From Actinomycetes bacterium (GTDB lineage: Bacteria; Actinomycetota; Actinomycetes; Actinomycetales; Cellulomonadaceae): a stretch of DNA of 6,360 nucleotides. Made by a program: the position numbers and the translations under genes. Position 1 is the stretch's first letter, and the number at the start of each line of letters is the position of its first letter. The notes beneath the pieces were generated by a model, which was not told the origin of the DNA, searched no databases, and was given only the letters and a program-made list of their open reading frames with translations. The stretch is from the NCBI GenBank assembly GCA_023388235.1, contig JAEWGQ010000253.1:1-6360 (forward strand). The letters run 5' to 3'. Shown here piece by piece: positions 1-5,827 of this stretch.

Positions 1-13
1 GACGGGGACCGCT

Positions 14-54
14 CCGGGCGGGGACGGCGCGGTGTCGTCGCCGGCCCCGCCCGG
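14..54 (-). terminator. GC-rich hairpin downstream of the IclR regulator gene
   Basis: Arms at 14-23 and 45-54 are a perfect 10-base inverted repeat (CCGGGCGGGG / CCCCGCCCGG). After one A-G mismatch the stem continues for 5 more pairs (25-29 with 39-43), leaving a 9-base loop. It lies 6 bases past the stop codon of the minus-strand regulator, where a terminator belongs. There is no T-run, which is common for actinobacterial terminators. A 12-base palindrome, CCGCCCGGGCGG (47-58), overlaps the right arm. The structure is seen in the sequence; the terminator role is inferred. Confidence 0.5.
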
Positions 55-60
55 GCGGCG

Positions 61-780
61 CTACTCCGCGGTGCGGCGCAGGACCTCGGTCAGCCGGTTC
101 GCGGCGGACACGACCGCGGCGGCGTGCAGGCGCCCGGGCTGGCGCGACAGGCGCTCCACGGGTCCGGAGATCGAGACCGCCGCGACGACCCGCCCGGACT
201 GGCCGCGCACGGGGGCGCTGACGGACGCGACACCGACCTCGCGCTCGGACACGGACTGCGCCCAGCCGCGCCGGCGGACGCCGGACAGGATGGTGGCGGT
301 GAACTTCGCGCCCTGCAGGCCGCGGTGCAGGCGGTCGGGCTCCTCCCACGCGAGCAGGATCTGCGCGGCGGACCCGGCGAGCATCGTCAGGGTCGCGCCG
401 ACCGGGATGGAGTCCCGCAGGCCGATGGGGCGCTCCGCGGCGGCCACGCAGATGCGCTGGTCGCCCTGGCGGCGGTAGAGCTGCGCGCTCTCGCCGGTGT
501 GGTCGCGCAGGGCCGCGAGCACGGGCCCCGCGGCGGCGAGCAGCCGGTCCTCGCCGGCGGCGCTGGCGAGCTCCGTGAGCCGCGGCCCGAGGACGAACCG
601 ACCCTGCATGTCGCGCCCCACCAGGCGGTGGTGCTCGAGCGCGACGGCCAGACGGTGGGCCGTCGGGCGGGCAAGATGGGTGGCGTTGACCAGCTGCGCG
701 AGGGTCGCGGGGCCGGCCTCCAGGGCGTTGAGCACGGACGCGGCCTTGTCGAGTACGCCGACTCCGCTAGAGTTGTCCAT
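61..780 (-). CDS. ndgR: IclR-family transcriptional regulator, NdgR/AreB/LtbR type (leucine biosynthesis control)
   Basis: A 239-residue DNA-binding regulator, normal length for the IclR family. Residues about 8-60 form the N-terminal winged helix-turn-helix, with the likely recognition helix ARPTAHRLAVALE at 37-49. The rest, from about 75, is the IclR effector-binding domain, with the family signature region EREVGVASVSAPV at 179-191. The N-terminus (MDNSSGVGVLDKA) and the RPTAHRLAVALEHHRLV stretch are what I remember of actinobacterial NdgR/AreB/LtbR proteins, and the divergent leuCD neighbours fit. Those relatives control leuCD and other amino-acid or antibiotic genes by binding upstream of leuC. 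The ATG at 780 was chosen over an open frame reaching 888 because the family homology begins there. No Shine-Dalgarno precedes it, so the mRNA may be leaderless. The effector ligand cannot be read from the sequence. Family is sure; the ortholog assignment is likely. Confidence 0.92.
   Translation of the reverse strand: MDNSSGVGVLDKAASVLNALEAGPATLAQLVNATHLARPTAHRLAVALEHHRLVGRDMQGRFVLGPRLTELASAAGEDRLLAAAGPVLAALRDHTGESAQLYRRQGDQRICVAAAERPIGLRDSIPVGATLTMLAGSAAQILLAWEEPDRLHRGLQGAKFTATILSGVRRRGWAQSVSEREVGVASVSAPVRGQSGRVVAAVSISGPVERLSRQPGRLHAAAVVSAANRLTEVLRRTAE
746..773 (+). promoter_or_regulatory. Candidate leuC promoter inside the start of the regulator gene
   Basis: TTGTCG (746-751) is followed after 16 bases by TAGAGT (768-773), which fits the actinobacterial -10 pattern TANNNT. 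Transcription would start near 780, leaving a leader of roughly 95 bases before leuC. No better TANNNT box was found between 774 and 860. The boxes are seen; promoter activity is inferred. The leader contains no ATG-started leucine-rich peptide, so classical leader-peptide attenuation is not supported. Confidence 0.35.
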
Positions 781-786
781 AGGTCG

Positions 787-815
787 ATATTGGCGTCTCG
801 AAGGCTGAGACGCAA
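787..815 (-). promoter_or_regulatory. Candidate leaderless promoter of the IclR regulator gene
   Basis: Read on the minus strand, TTGCGT (815-810) and CAATAT (792-787) are separated by exactly 17 bases, the usual -35/-10 spacing. Transcription starting 7 bases after the -10 would begin at or next to the A of the ATG at 780, giving leaderless mRNA. This matches the absence of a ribosome binding site. Each box matches the consensus only partly (3 of 6), so this is a position-based inference. Confidence 0.4.
793..813. promoter_or_regulatory. Inverted-repeat candidate operator between the regulator and leuC
   Basis: GCGTCTC (793-799) and GAGACGC (807-813) are perfect 7-base inverted arms with a 7-base spacer. 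The symmetry continues imperfectly outward. On the minus strand the arm continues CAATATCGAC, and on the plus strand AAGTGCGAC, so both sides reach a CGAC after one extra base. It is the only clear inverted repeat in the divergent gap, and it fills the 17-base spacer of the candidate regulator promoter. It would lie just downstream of the candidate leuC start site. It is the best candidate site for the adjacent IclR protein; binding is inferred. Confidence 0.55.
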
Positions 816-861
816 GTGCGACACGGAGAACGGACCCGGACGGCCCCCCGCCCGGACGGAC

Positions 862-868
862 GAGAGGA
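862..868 (+). promoter_or_regulatory. Ribosome binding site of leuC
   Basis: GAGAGGA sits 7 bases before the ATG at 876. It favours that start over the in-frame GTG at 816, which has no purine-rich site upstream. Confidence 0.75.
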
Positions 869-875
869 CGGCGAC

Positions 876-2327
876 ATGGCCGGCACACTGGCGGAGAAGG
901 TGTGGGAGAACCACATCGTGCGGCGCGGCACCGACGGCGCGCCCGACCTGCTCTACATCGACCTGCACCTGGTGCACGAGGTCACCAGCCCCCAGGCGTT
1001 CGAGGGGCTGCGCCTCGCCGGCCGCCCCGTGCGCCGCCCGGACCTCACGCTCGCCACGGAGGACCACAACACCCCGACGCTCGACATCGACCTGCCGATC
1101 GCCGACACCACGTCGCGCACGCAGATCGACACGCTCCGGAACAACGCGCGGGAGTTCGGCGTCCGGCTGCACTCCCTCGGCGACGCCGACCAGGGCATCG
1201 TGCACCAGGTCGGCCCGCAGCTCGGCCTGACCATGCCCGGCCTCACGGTGGTGTGCGGCGACTCGCACACGTCCACGCACGGGGCGTTCGGCGCGCTGGC
1301 GTTCGGCATCGGCACGTCCGAGGTCGAGCACGTGCTCGCCACCCAGACGCTGCCCCTCGCGCCGTTCAGGACGATGGCCATCACGGTCAACGGGGCCCTC
1401 CCGCTGGGCGCGACGGCGAAGGACATCATCCTGGCGGTCATCGCCCGGATCGGCACCGGCGGCGGCCAGGGCTACGTCCTGGAGTACCGCGGCGAGGCGA
1501 TCCGGAACCTCTCGATGGAGGGCCGGATGACGATCTGCAACATGTCGATCGAGGCCGGGGCCCGCGCGGGCATGATCGCGCCCGACCAGACCACGTTCGA
1601 CTACCTCAAGGGCCGCCCGCACGCCCCCGAGGGCGCCGACTGGGACGCCGCGGTGGCGTACTGGTCGACGCTGCGCACCGACGACGACGCGACGTTCGAC
1701 GCCGAGGTGGTCATCGAGGCCGCCGAGCTCGAGCCGTTCGTCACCTGGGGCACGAACCCGGGCCAGGGCCTGCCGCTGTCGGGCGCCGTCCCGGTGCCGG
1801 AGCAGATCGCCGACCCGAACGAGCGCGTCGCCGCCGAGCGGGCCATCGAGTACATGGGCCTGACCCCGGGGCAGCCGCTGCGCGAGATCGCCGTGGACAC
1901 GGTGTTCATCGGCTCCTGCACGAACGGGCGGATCGAGGACCTGCGGGCGGCCGCCAAGCTGCTGCAGGGCCAGAAGAAGGCCGACTCCGTGCGCGTCCTG
2001 GTGGTGCCCTCGTCGGCGCGCGTCCGGCTGCAGGCGGAGGCCGAGGGCCTGGACCGGATCTTCCTGGACTTCGGCGCCGAGTGGCGCAACGCCGGGTGCT
2101 CGATGTGCCTGGGCATGAACCCGGACCAGCTCGCGCCGGGGGAGCGGTCGGCGTCCACGTCGAACCGCAACTTCGAGGGCCGGCAGGGCAAGGGCGGCCG
2201 CACGCACCTGGTGTCGCCGCTGGTCGCCGCCGCCACGGCCATCCGCGGCACGCTGTCGTCGGTCGCCGACCTCGGCCCGGACGTCCCCGTGCCGGACGGC
2301 TCGCCGCTGGACCTGCAGCCGGCCTGA
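876..2327 (+). CDS. leuC: 3-isopropylmalate dehydratase large subunit LeuC
   Basis: Large, iron-sulfur subunit (483 residues) of isopropylmalate isomerase, which with LeuD converts 2-isopropylmalate to 3-isopropylmalate in cytosolic leucine synthesis. It belongs to the aconitase superfamily. The N-terminus [14 protein letters not shown] and the early TEDHNTPT block are typical. The aconitase signature begins at [19 protein letters not shown] (residues 126-144). The three expected [4Fe-4S] ligands are all present: C348 in GSCTNGR, and C408 and C411 in [10 protein letters not shown]. The late block [19 protein letters not shown] is also intact. Length and cysteine spacing match the E. coli enzyme (C347/C407/C410). 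The start was set by the ribosome binding site and homology; a GTG at 816 would add 20 unlike residues. leuD follows 49 bases later on the same strand, so the two are probably co-transcribed. Control by the divergent IclR protein is likely. No defect seen. Confidence 0.98.
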   Translation: MAGTLAEKVWENHIVRRGTDGAPDLLYIDLHLVHEVTSPQAFEGLRLAGRPVRRPDLTLATEDHNTPTLDIDLPIADTTSRTQIDTLRNNAREFGVRLHSLGDADQGIVHQVGPQLGLTMPGLTVVCGDSHTSTHGAFGALAFGIGTSEVEHVLATQTLPLAPFRTMAITVNGALPLGATAKDIILAVIARIGTGGGQGYVLEYRGEAIRNLSMEGRMTICNMSIEAGARAGMIAPDQTTFDYLKGRPHAPEGADWDAAVAYWSTLRTDDDATFDAEVVIEAAELEPFVTWGTNPGQGLPLSGAVPVPEQIADPNERVAAERAIEYMGLTPGQPLREIAVDTVFIGSCTNGRIEDLRAAAKLLQGQKKADSVRVLVVPSSARVRLQAEAEGLDRIFLDFGAEWRNAGCSMCLGMNPDQLAPGERSASTSNRNFEGRQGKGGRTHLVSPLVAAATAIRGTLSSVADLGPDVPVPDGSPLDLQPA

Positions 2328-2376
2328 GCGCCCCGGCACCCCCGACGCCCCCTTCGACCCAGGAACGAGCACCGTC

Positions 2377-3042
2377 ATGGAGAAGTTCACCCAGCACACC
2401 GGCGTCGGCGTCCCGCTGCGCCGCAGCAACGTCGACACCGACCAGATCATCCCCGCGGTCTACCTCAAGCGCGTGACCCGCACGGGCTTCGAGGACGCGC
2501 TGTTCGCGGCGTGGCGCAACGACCCGTCGTTCGTCCTCAACCAGGACGCCTACCGCACCGGCTCGGTCCTCGTGGCCGGCCCGGACTTCGGCACCGGCTC
2601 GTCCCGGGAGCACGCCGTGTGGGCGCTCAAGGACTACGGCTTCAAGGTCGTCCTGGCCTCGCGGTTCGCCGACATCTTCCGCGGCAACTCGGGCAAGCAG
2701 GGCCTGGTCGCGGGGCAGGTCGCCCAGGAGGACATCGAGCTGATCTGGAAGGTCCTGGAGACCGCCCCGGGCACCGAGGTGACCGTCGACCTGGAGGCCC
2801 GCACGGTCACCTGCGACGACGTCGTGGTGCCGTTCCAGATCGACGACTACACCCGCTGGCGCCTGATGGAGGGCCTGGACGACATCGGCCTGACCCTGCA
2901 GCACGAGGACGAGATCACCGCGTTCGAGGCCACCCGCGAGGCGTGGCGGCCGAAGACCCTGCCGGCCAAGCACCTGCCGCCGGTCGAGATCAAGGCCGCG
3001 CGCCCGGTGGAGCTGAGCCTGGGGCGGCGTCCCGGCCTCTGA
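2377..3042 (+). CDS. leuD: 3-isopropylmalate dehydratase small subunit LeuD
   Basis: Small subunit (221 residues) that completes isopropylmalate isomerase with LeuC and supplies the swivelling domain of the aconitase fold. Conserved blocks are [10 protein letters not shown] (18-27), the substrate-loop motif [13 protein letters not shown] (68-80) and [14 protein letters not shown] (97-110). Near the end is the actinobacterial block [17 protein letters not shown] followed by [14 protein letters not shown]. It is about 20 residues longer than E. coli LeuD; the extra part is the tail after WRPKTLP, ending in LGRRPGL, with no recognised function. A weak ribosome site, AGGAACGAG, lies at 2361-2369. 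The 49-base gap from leuC has no strong hairpin, so one leuCD transcript is expected. Nothing essential is missing. Confidence 0.97.
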   Translation: MEKFTQHTGVGVPLRRSNVDTDQIIPAVYLKRVTRTGFEDALFAAWRNDPSFVLNQDAYRTGSVLVAGPDFGTGSSREHAVWALKDYGFKVVLASRFADIFRGNSGKQGLVAGQVAQEDIELIWKVLETAPGTEVTVDLEARTVTCDDVVVPFQIDDYTRWRLMEGLDDIGLTLQHEDEITAFEATREAWRPKTLPAKHLPPVEIKAARPVELSLGRRPGL

Positions 3043-3043
3043 G

Positions 3044-3104
3044 CACTCAGCGGCGGAGGGGTCGCGGCCGCCCGGCCACTCAACCGGGTCGGAGCGGCCA
3101 CTCA
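3044..3104 (+). repeat. Three CACTCA direct repeats at 33- and 22-base spacing
   Basis: CACTCA occurs at 3044, 3077 and 3099. Copies 1 and 3 share CACTCAGCG; copies 2 and 3 share CGGCCACTCA (3073-3082 and 3095-3104). The steps of 33 and 22 bases are both multiples of 11, close to one helical turn, so all three lie on one face of the DNA. They start one base past the leuD stop. Function is unknown; chance or old duplication is possible. Confidence 0.4.
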
Positions 3105-3114
3105 GCGCCCGCAC

Positions 3115-3159
3115 GGGGGTGGGACGGCCGCGCGGTGACGGCCCCCAGGTCCCACCCCC
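3115..3159 (+). terminator. Long hairpin downstream of leuD, candidate terminator
   Basis: GGGGGTGGGAC (3115-3125) pairs perfectly with GTCCCACCCCC (3149-3159), 11 base pairs. Inside, GGCCG (3126-3130) pairs with CGGCC (3139-3143), leaving an 8-base loop and a 5-base bulge on the right side. It lies 72 bases past leuD and ahead of the next gene. It has no T-run. The most likely role is ending leuCD transcription; it could instead be a control site for the next gene. Confidence 0.5.
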
Positions 3160-3177
3160 CGTCGCGGGCGGCCCGTC

Positions 3178-3183
3178 TACCTT
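3178..3183 (+). promoter_or_regulatory. Weak candidate -10 box for the membrane-protein gene
   Basis: TACCTT fits TANNNT and lies just after the leuD terminator-like hairpin, about 70 bases before the next ATG. No convincing -35 box sits at the right distance, so this is only a guess. Confidence 0.2.
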
Positions 3184-3251
3184 CCTCGCGTCAACCGGGG
3201 GCCGGCTCGCGTGCGGCGCAGGCCCCTCCCGTCGCCTGCGAAGGACCCGTC

Positions 3252-4355
3252 ATGAGCCACCTCCCGCCCGACGTCCCCCCGGGGCAGCCCCACCCCGACC
3301 AGCCGCCCGCCGGTCCGTCCGGTGGCCCGCCTCCGGGCGGGCACCCCGCCGGCCCGTACGGTGGCCCGCCTCCGGGCGGGCACCCCGCCGGTCCGTACGG
3401 TGGCCAGCCTCCGGGCGGGCACCCCGCCGGTCCCCACGGTGGCCCGCCCCCGGGCGGGCACTCCGCCGGTCCCTACGGTGGCCCGCCCCCGGGCGGGTAC
3501 CCCGCCGGTCCGCCCGTCCCGCAGCCGCAGGGCGAGGACCCGGGCCGGACGCTCGGGATCATCTCCATCGTCGCCGCGTTCCTCGCCTCGGTGGTGGGGA
3601 TCGTCGTCGGCGCGATCGGGCGCAAGAAGTCCCGGGAGGCGGGGTTCCCGGGCACCCTGGGCACCATCGGCATGTCGCTGTCGATCGTGACGGCCGTCGT
3701 CGGCCTGGTCGTGGGCGTCCTCGTGGTCACGGCGGACGGCCGCGACCCGAGCGACCCGACGGTCTCGGCCGGCGCGGACGCGGCGGACGACGCCGACCGG
3801 GACCAGCCCGACCCGGACGAGGCGGAGCCGACCGCGACCGCCGGGTCGGACGACGCCGAGCCGGACGAGGCGCAGGCCGCCCCGCCGAACGGTGAGGCGA
3901 CGCAGCCGGGCACCGCGCTCACCTTCGGGGACACCGCCCTCCTCCCGCGGGACCCGACCGGCGGCGGCGGGGCGAACCTGTCCGTCACCGTCACGGACGT
4001 GGTCGTGGGATCCACCGCGGACTTCGAGCTGTTCGACGAGGACACGCAGGCGTCGCTGGCCAGCATGCTCCCGTACTACGTGAAGCTGTCGGTCGTCCTC
4101 GACGCCGCCGACGAGGTCTCCTGGTTCTCGTCCGTCGACTTCGAGCTCCTGGACCAGGACGGCGACGACATCCAGGACCTGATGGTCTGGGGGAGGTACG
4201 CGCCGTGCGACGACACCGCGGACCTCGTCCCGGGCACGCCCGTGGAGGTGTGCCTGCCGTTCATCGGGCCGTCGATCCAGGAGCCGACGACGGTGCAGTG
4301 GGTGGGTGACTGGGACTCGGCCTACGACCACGCCCCCGTCACCTGGACCCGGTAG
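3252..4355 (+). CDS. Uncharacterised membrane protein with Gly/Pro tandem repeats and a cysteine-pair C-terminal domain
   Basis: A 367-residue protein of unknown function. Residues 1-23 are Pro-rich; 24-88 are five copies of a 13-residue unit like GGPPPGGHPAGPY. Two hydrophobic segments follow, about 101-122 and 138-160, joined by a basic loop (RKKSRE, 124-129). This resembles DUF4190-type actinobacterial membrane proteins. Residues about 162-225 are an Asp/Glu/Pro-rich, probably disordered linker. Residues about 226-367 look like a beta-rich domain, perhaps related to the DUF4352-type extracytoplasmic domain, with two cysteines (C319, C334) that could form a disulfide. The positive-inside rule puts the basic loop in the cytoplasm and both ends outside, so the C-terminal domain would face the wall; this is inferred. 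AAGGA (3241-3245), 6 bases before the ATG, supports the start. Strong hairpins on both sides suggest its own transcription unit. No signal peptidase or lipobox motif was seen. The coding call is secure; the domain relationships are tentative. Confidence 0.88.
   Translation: MSHLPPDVPPGQPHPDQPPAGPSGGPPPGGHPAGPYGGPPPGGHPAGPYGGQPPGGHPAGPHGGPPPGGHSAGPYGGPPPGGYPAGPPVPQPQGEDPGRTLGIISIVAAFLASVVGIVVGAIGRKKSREAGFPGTLGTIGMSLSIVTAVVGLVVGVLVVTADGRDPSDPTVSAGADAADDADRDQPDPDEAEPTATAGSDDAEPDEAQAAPPNGEATQPGTALTFGDTALLPRDPTGGGGANLSVTVTDVVVGSTADFELFDEDTQASLASMLPYYVKLSVVLDAADEVSWFSSVDFELLDQDGDDIQDLMVWGRYAPCDDTADLVPGTPVEVCLPFIGPSIQEPTTVQWVGDWDSAYDHAPVTWTR
3321..3515 (+). repeat. Five in-frame 39-base tandem repeats
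   Basis: Units start at 3321, 3360, 3399, 3438 and 3477, each 39 bases (13 codons, GGPPPGGHPAGPY-like). Units 1 and 2 differ at one base; later units drift (GGQ in unit 3, HSAG in 4, GYPAGPP in 5). A degenerate half-unit encoding PPAGPS lies just upstream. Because the period is a multiple of three, gain or loss of a unit keeps the frame, so copy number may vary between strains. Each unit also holds a short inverted repeat of the CCCGCC/GGCGGG type (3326-3341 in unit 1). Confidence 0.95.
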
Positions 4356-4363
4356 CCCGGCCC

Positions 4364-4382
4364 GCTGCCGTCGTCCGGCAGC
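4364..4382. terminator. First of two hairpins after the membrane-protein gene
   Basis: GCTGCCG (4364-4370) and CGGCAGC (4376-4382) form a perfect 7-base-pair stem with a TCGTC loop, 8 bases past the stop codon. It stands directly beside a second, stronger hairpin. There is no T-run. Together they probably form a two-step terminator. Confidence 0.55.
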
Positions 4383-4383
4383 A

Positions 4384-4415
4384 CGCCCGGGTCCCGCAGC
4401 AGCGGGACCCGGGCG
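4384..4415. terminator. Strong 14-base-pair hairpin between the membrane-protein gene and murA
   Basis: CGCCCGGGTCCCGC (4384-4397) pairs perfectly with GCGGGACCCGGGCG (4402-4415) around the loop AGCA. It is the longest perfect stem found in the window and sits 28 bases past the upstream stop codon. The following bases (CCCGGCATG...) have no T-run, as is usual for actinobacterial intrinsic terminators. It should insulate murA from upstream transcription. The structure is seen; termination is inferred. Confidence 0.7.
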
Positions 4416-4467
4416 CCCGGCATGTGGAGGTTTGGCGCGTGCTGTGCGTGCCCCCCGGCGCGGGTGA

Positions 4468-4495
4468 GTGACACGGGCCGCGCGTGCGTCACCAT
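4468..4495 (+). promoter_or_regulatory. Candidate leaderless promoter of murA
   Basis: GTGACA (4468-4473, five of six bases of TTGACA) is followed after 16 bases by CACCAT (4490-4495), a TANNNT-like box with C at its first position. Six G's then lead straight into the ATG at 4502, so transcription should begin at or beside the start codon. This explains why no ribosome binding site stands at a useful distance. Inference from spacing and box quality. Confidence 0.55.
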
Positions 4496-4501
4496 GGGGG
4501 G

Positions 4502-5818
4502 ATGACCGATCTGCTGTACGTCCACGGCGGCACGCCCCTGTCGGGCGAGATCACCGTCCGCGGGGCCAAGAACTTCGTCTCCAAGGCGATGGTGGCCTCG
4601 CTGCTGGGCGAGACCCCGAGCGAGCTGCGCAACGTCCCCCAGATCCGCGACGTCGGCGTCGTCACCGGCCTGCTCGAGCTGCACGGCGTGCGCGTGTCCG
4701 CGGACCCCGTCGGCGGCGTCCTGCGCCTCGACCCGACCGACGTCGAGTCCGCGCACGTGGCGGACATCGACGCGCACGCCGGGTCCAGCCGCATCCCGAT
4801 CCTGTTCTGCGGCCCGCTGCTGCACCGGCTCGGCGAGGCGTTCATCCCCGACCTCGGCGGCTGCCGGATCGGTGACCGGCCGATCAACTACCACCTCGAC
4901 ATCCTGCGGCAGTTCGGGGCCGTGGTGGACAAGCGGGACAGCGGCATCCACATCCGGGCGCCGCGCCGGCTGCAGGGCACCCGGATCACGCTCCCGTACC
5001 CGAGCGTCGGCGCGACCGAGCAGCTGCTGCTCACGGCCGTGCGGGCCGAGGGCATCACGGAGCTGACGAACGCCGCGATCGAGCCCGAGATCATGGACCT
5101 GATCAACGTCCTGCAGAAGATGGGCGCGATCATCTCCGTCGACACCGACCGGGTCATCCGGATCGAGGGCGTCGACCGGCTCGTCGGGTTCCAGCACACG
5201 GCGCTCGCGGACCGCATCGAGGCGGCGTCCTGGGCGTCGGCCGCGCTGGCCACCGGCGGCGACATCTACGTGCGCGGCGCGACGCAGCCCGAGATGACGA
5301 CGTTTCTCAACACGTTCCGCAAGGTGGGCGGCGAGTTCGCGGTCGACGACGAGGGCATCCGGTTCTTCCACCCCGGCGGCGACCTGTCGTCGATCGTCCT
5401 GGAGACCGACGTGCACCCCGGCTTCATGACGGACTGGCAGCAGCCGCTGGTCGTGGCGCTGACCCAGGCGACGGGGCTGTCGATCGTGCACGAGACGGTG
5501 TACGAGAACCGCTTCGGCTTCACGGACGCGCTGCGCGGCATGGGCGCGACCATCCAGGTCTACAAGGAGTGCCTGGGCGGGCGGCCGTGCCGGTTCGGGC
5601 AGCGGAACTTCTACCACTCGGCGGTCGTCTCGGGCCCGACCCCGCTGGCCGCCGCGGACATCGAGGTGCCGGACCTGCGCGGCGGGTTCAGCCACCTCAT
5701 CGCCGCGCTCACCGCCAAGGGGACCTCGGCGGTGCGGGGGATCAGCCTCATCGACCGCGGGTACGAGAGCTTCACGGAGAAGCTGACGGCGCTGGGCGCG
5801 GAGTTCGACCGCGACTGA
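4502..5818 (+). CDS. murA: UDP-N-acetylglucosamine 1-carboxyvinyltransferase MurA
   Basis: Cytosolic enzyme (438 residues) that transfers enolpyruvate from phosphoenolpyruvate to UDP-GlcNAc, the first committed step of peptidoglycan synthesis. It has the two-domain EPSP-synthase-like fold. Key residues are visible: K23-N24 in RGAKN (E. coli K22), catalytic C121 in GGCRIGDRP (E. coli C115) with R126 (R120), D311 in TDWQQP (D305), R393 in DLRGG (R371) and R419 in IDRGYE (R397). The actinobacterial block AGSSRIPILFCGPLLHRLGE is present. The cysteine is the fosfomycin target, so this copy is predicted sensitive, unlike mycobacterial MurA, which has Asp there. The ATG at 4502 is preferred; an in-frame GTG at 4484 would add six unlike residues and overlap the candidate promoter. 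It appears to be a single gene behind its own promoter and ends 5 bases from the convergent ANTAR gene. No defects seen. Confidence 0.97.
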   Translation: MTDLLYVHGGTPLSGEITVRGAKNFVSKAMVASLLGETPSELRNVPQIRDVGVVTGLLELHGVRVSADPVGGVLRLDPTDVESAHVADIDAHAGSSRIPILFCGPLLHRLGEAFIPDLGGCRIGDRPINYHLDILRQFGAVVDKRDSGIHIRAPRRLQGTRITLPYPSVGATEQLLLTAVRAEGITELTNAAIEPEIMDLINVLQKMGAIISVDTDRVIRIEGVDRLVGFQHTALADRIEAASWASAALATGGDIYVRGATQPEMTTFLNTFRKVGGEFAVDDEGIRFFHPGGDLSSIVLETDVHPGFMTDWQQPLVVALTQATGLSIVHETVYENRFGFTDALRGMGATIQVYKECLGGRPCRFGQRNFYHSAVVSGPTPLAAADIEVPDLRGGFSHLIAALTAKGTSAVRGISLIDRGYESFTEKLTALGAEFDRD

Positions 5819-5827
5819 CCCCGTCAG
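5815..5827. other. Small inverted repeat joining the two convergent stop codons
   Basis: CTGAC (5815-5819) and GTCAG (5823-5827) are perfect inverted arms around CCC. They contain the TGA of murA and the TGA of the minus-strand ANTAR gene symmetrically. Overlapping outer arms, CCGCGAC (5809-5815) and GTCGCGG (5839-5845), could form an alternative stem. This is the only structure in the 5-base gap that could act on transcription from both sides. It is weak, so a terminator role is uncertain. Confidence 0.3.

Noticed and set aside
816..875. GTG at 816 as a leuC start adding 20 residues
   Set aside because: The added residues do not resemble LeuC, there is no ribosome site before 816, and GAGAGGA fits the ATG at 876.
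781..875. Leader peptide attenuator for leuCD
   Set aside because: No ATG-started small frame with a run of Leu codons and no competing terminator hairpins were found in the leader.
387..2450. A 687-codon open frame on the minus strand across leuC and the regulator
   Set aside because: It is antisense to well-conserved leuC, is rich in Arg/Ala/Gly/Val without any recognisable domain, and exists because stop codons are rare in GC-rich DNA.
3321..3515. CRISPR-like array
   Set aside because: The 39-base repeats are contiguous with no spacers and encode an in-frame peptide repeat.
3177..4331. A 384-codon minus-strand frame with its own repeat (GGVPARGRATV-like)
   Set aside because: The repeat only mirrors the 39-base coding repeat of the plus-strand gene, which has a good ribosome site and a sensible membrane-protein layout.
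4364..4415. The tandem hairpins before murA as a target for the nearby ANTAR protein
   Set aside because: Known ANTAR targets have hexaloops with A at position 1 and G at position 4. These loops are TCGTC and AGCA; opening the closing pair of the second gives CAGCAG, which also fails.
4435..4487. Repeated GCGCGTGC octamer before murA (4435-4442, 4480-4487)
   Set aside because: Two copies of a GC-only-rich octamer within 50 bases are unremarkable in DNA of this composition.
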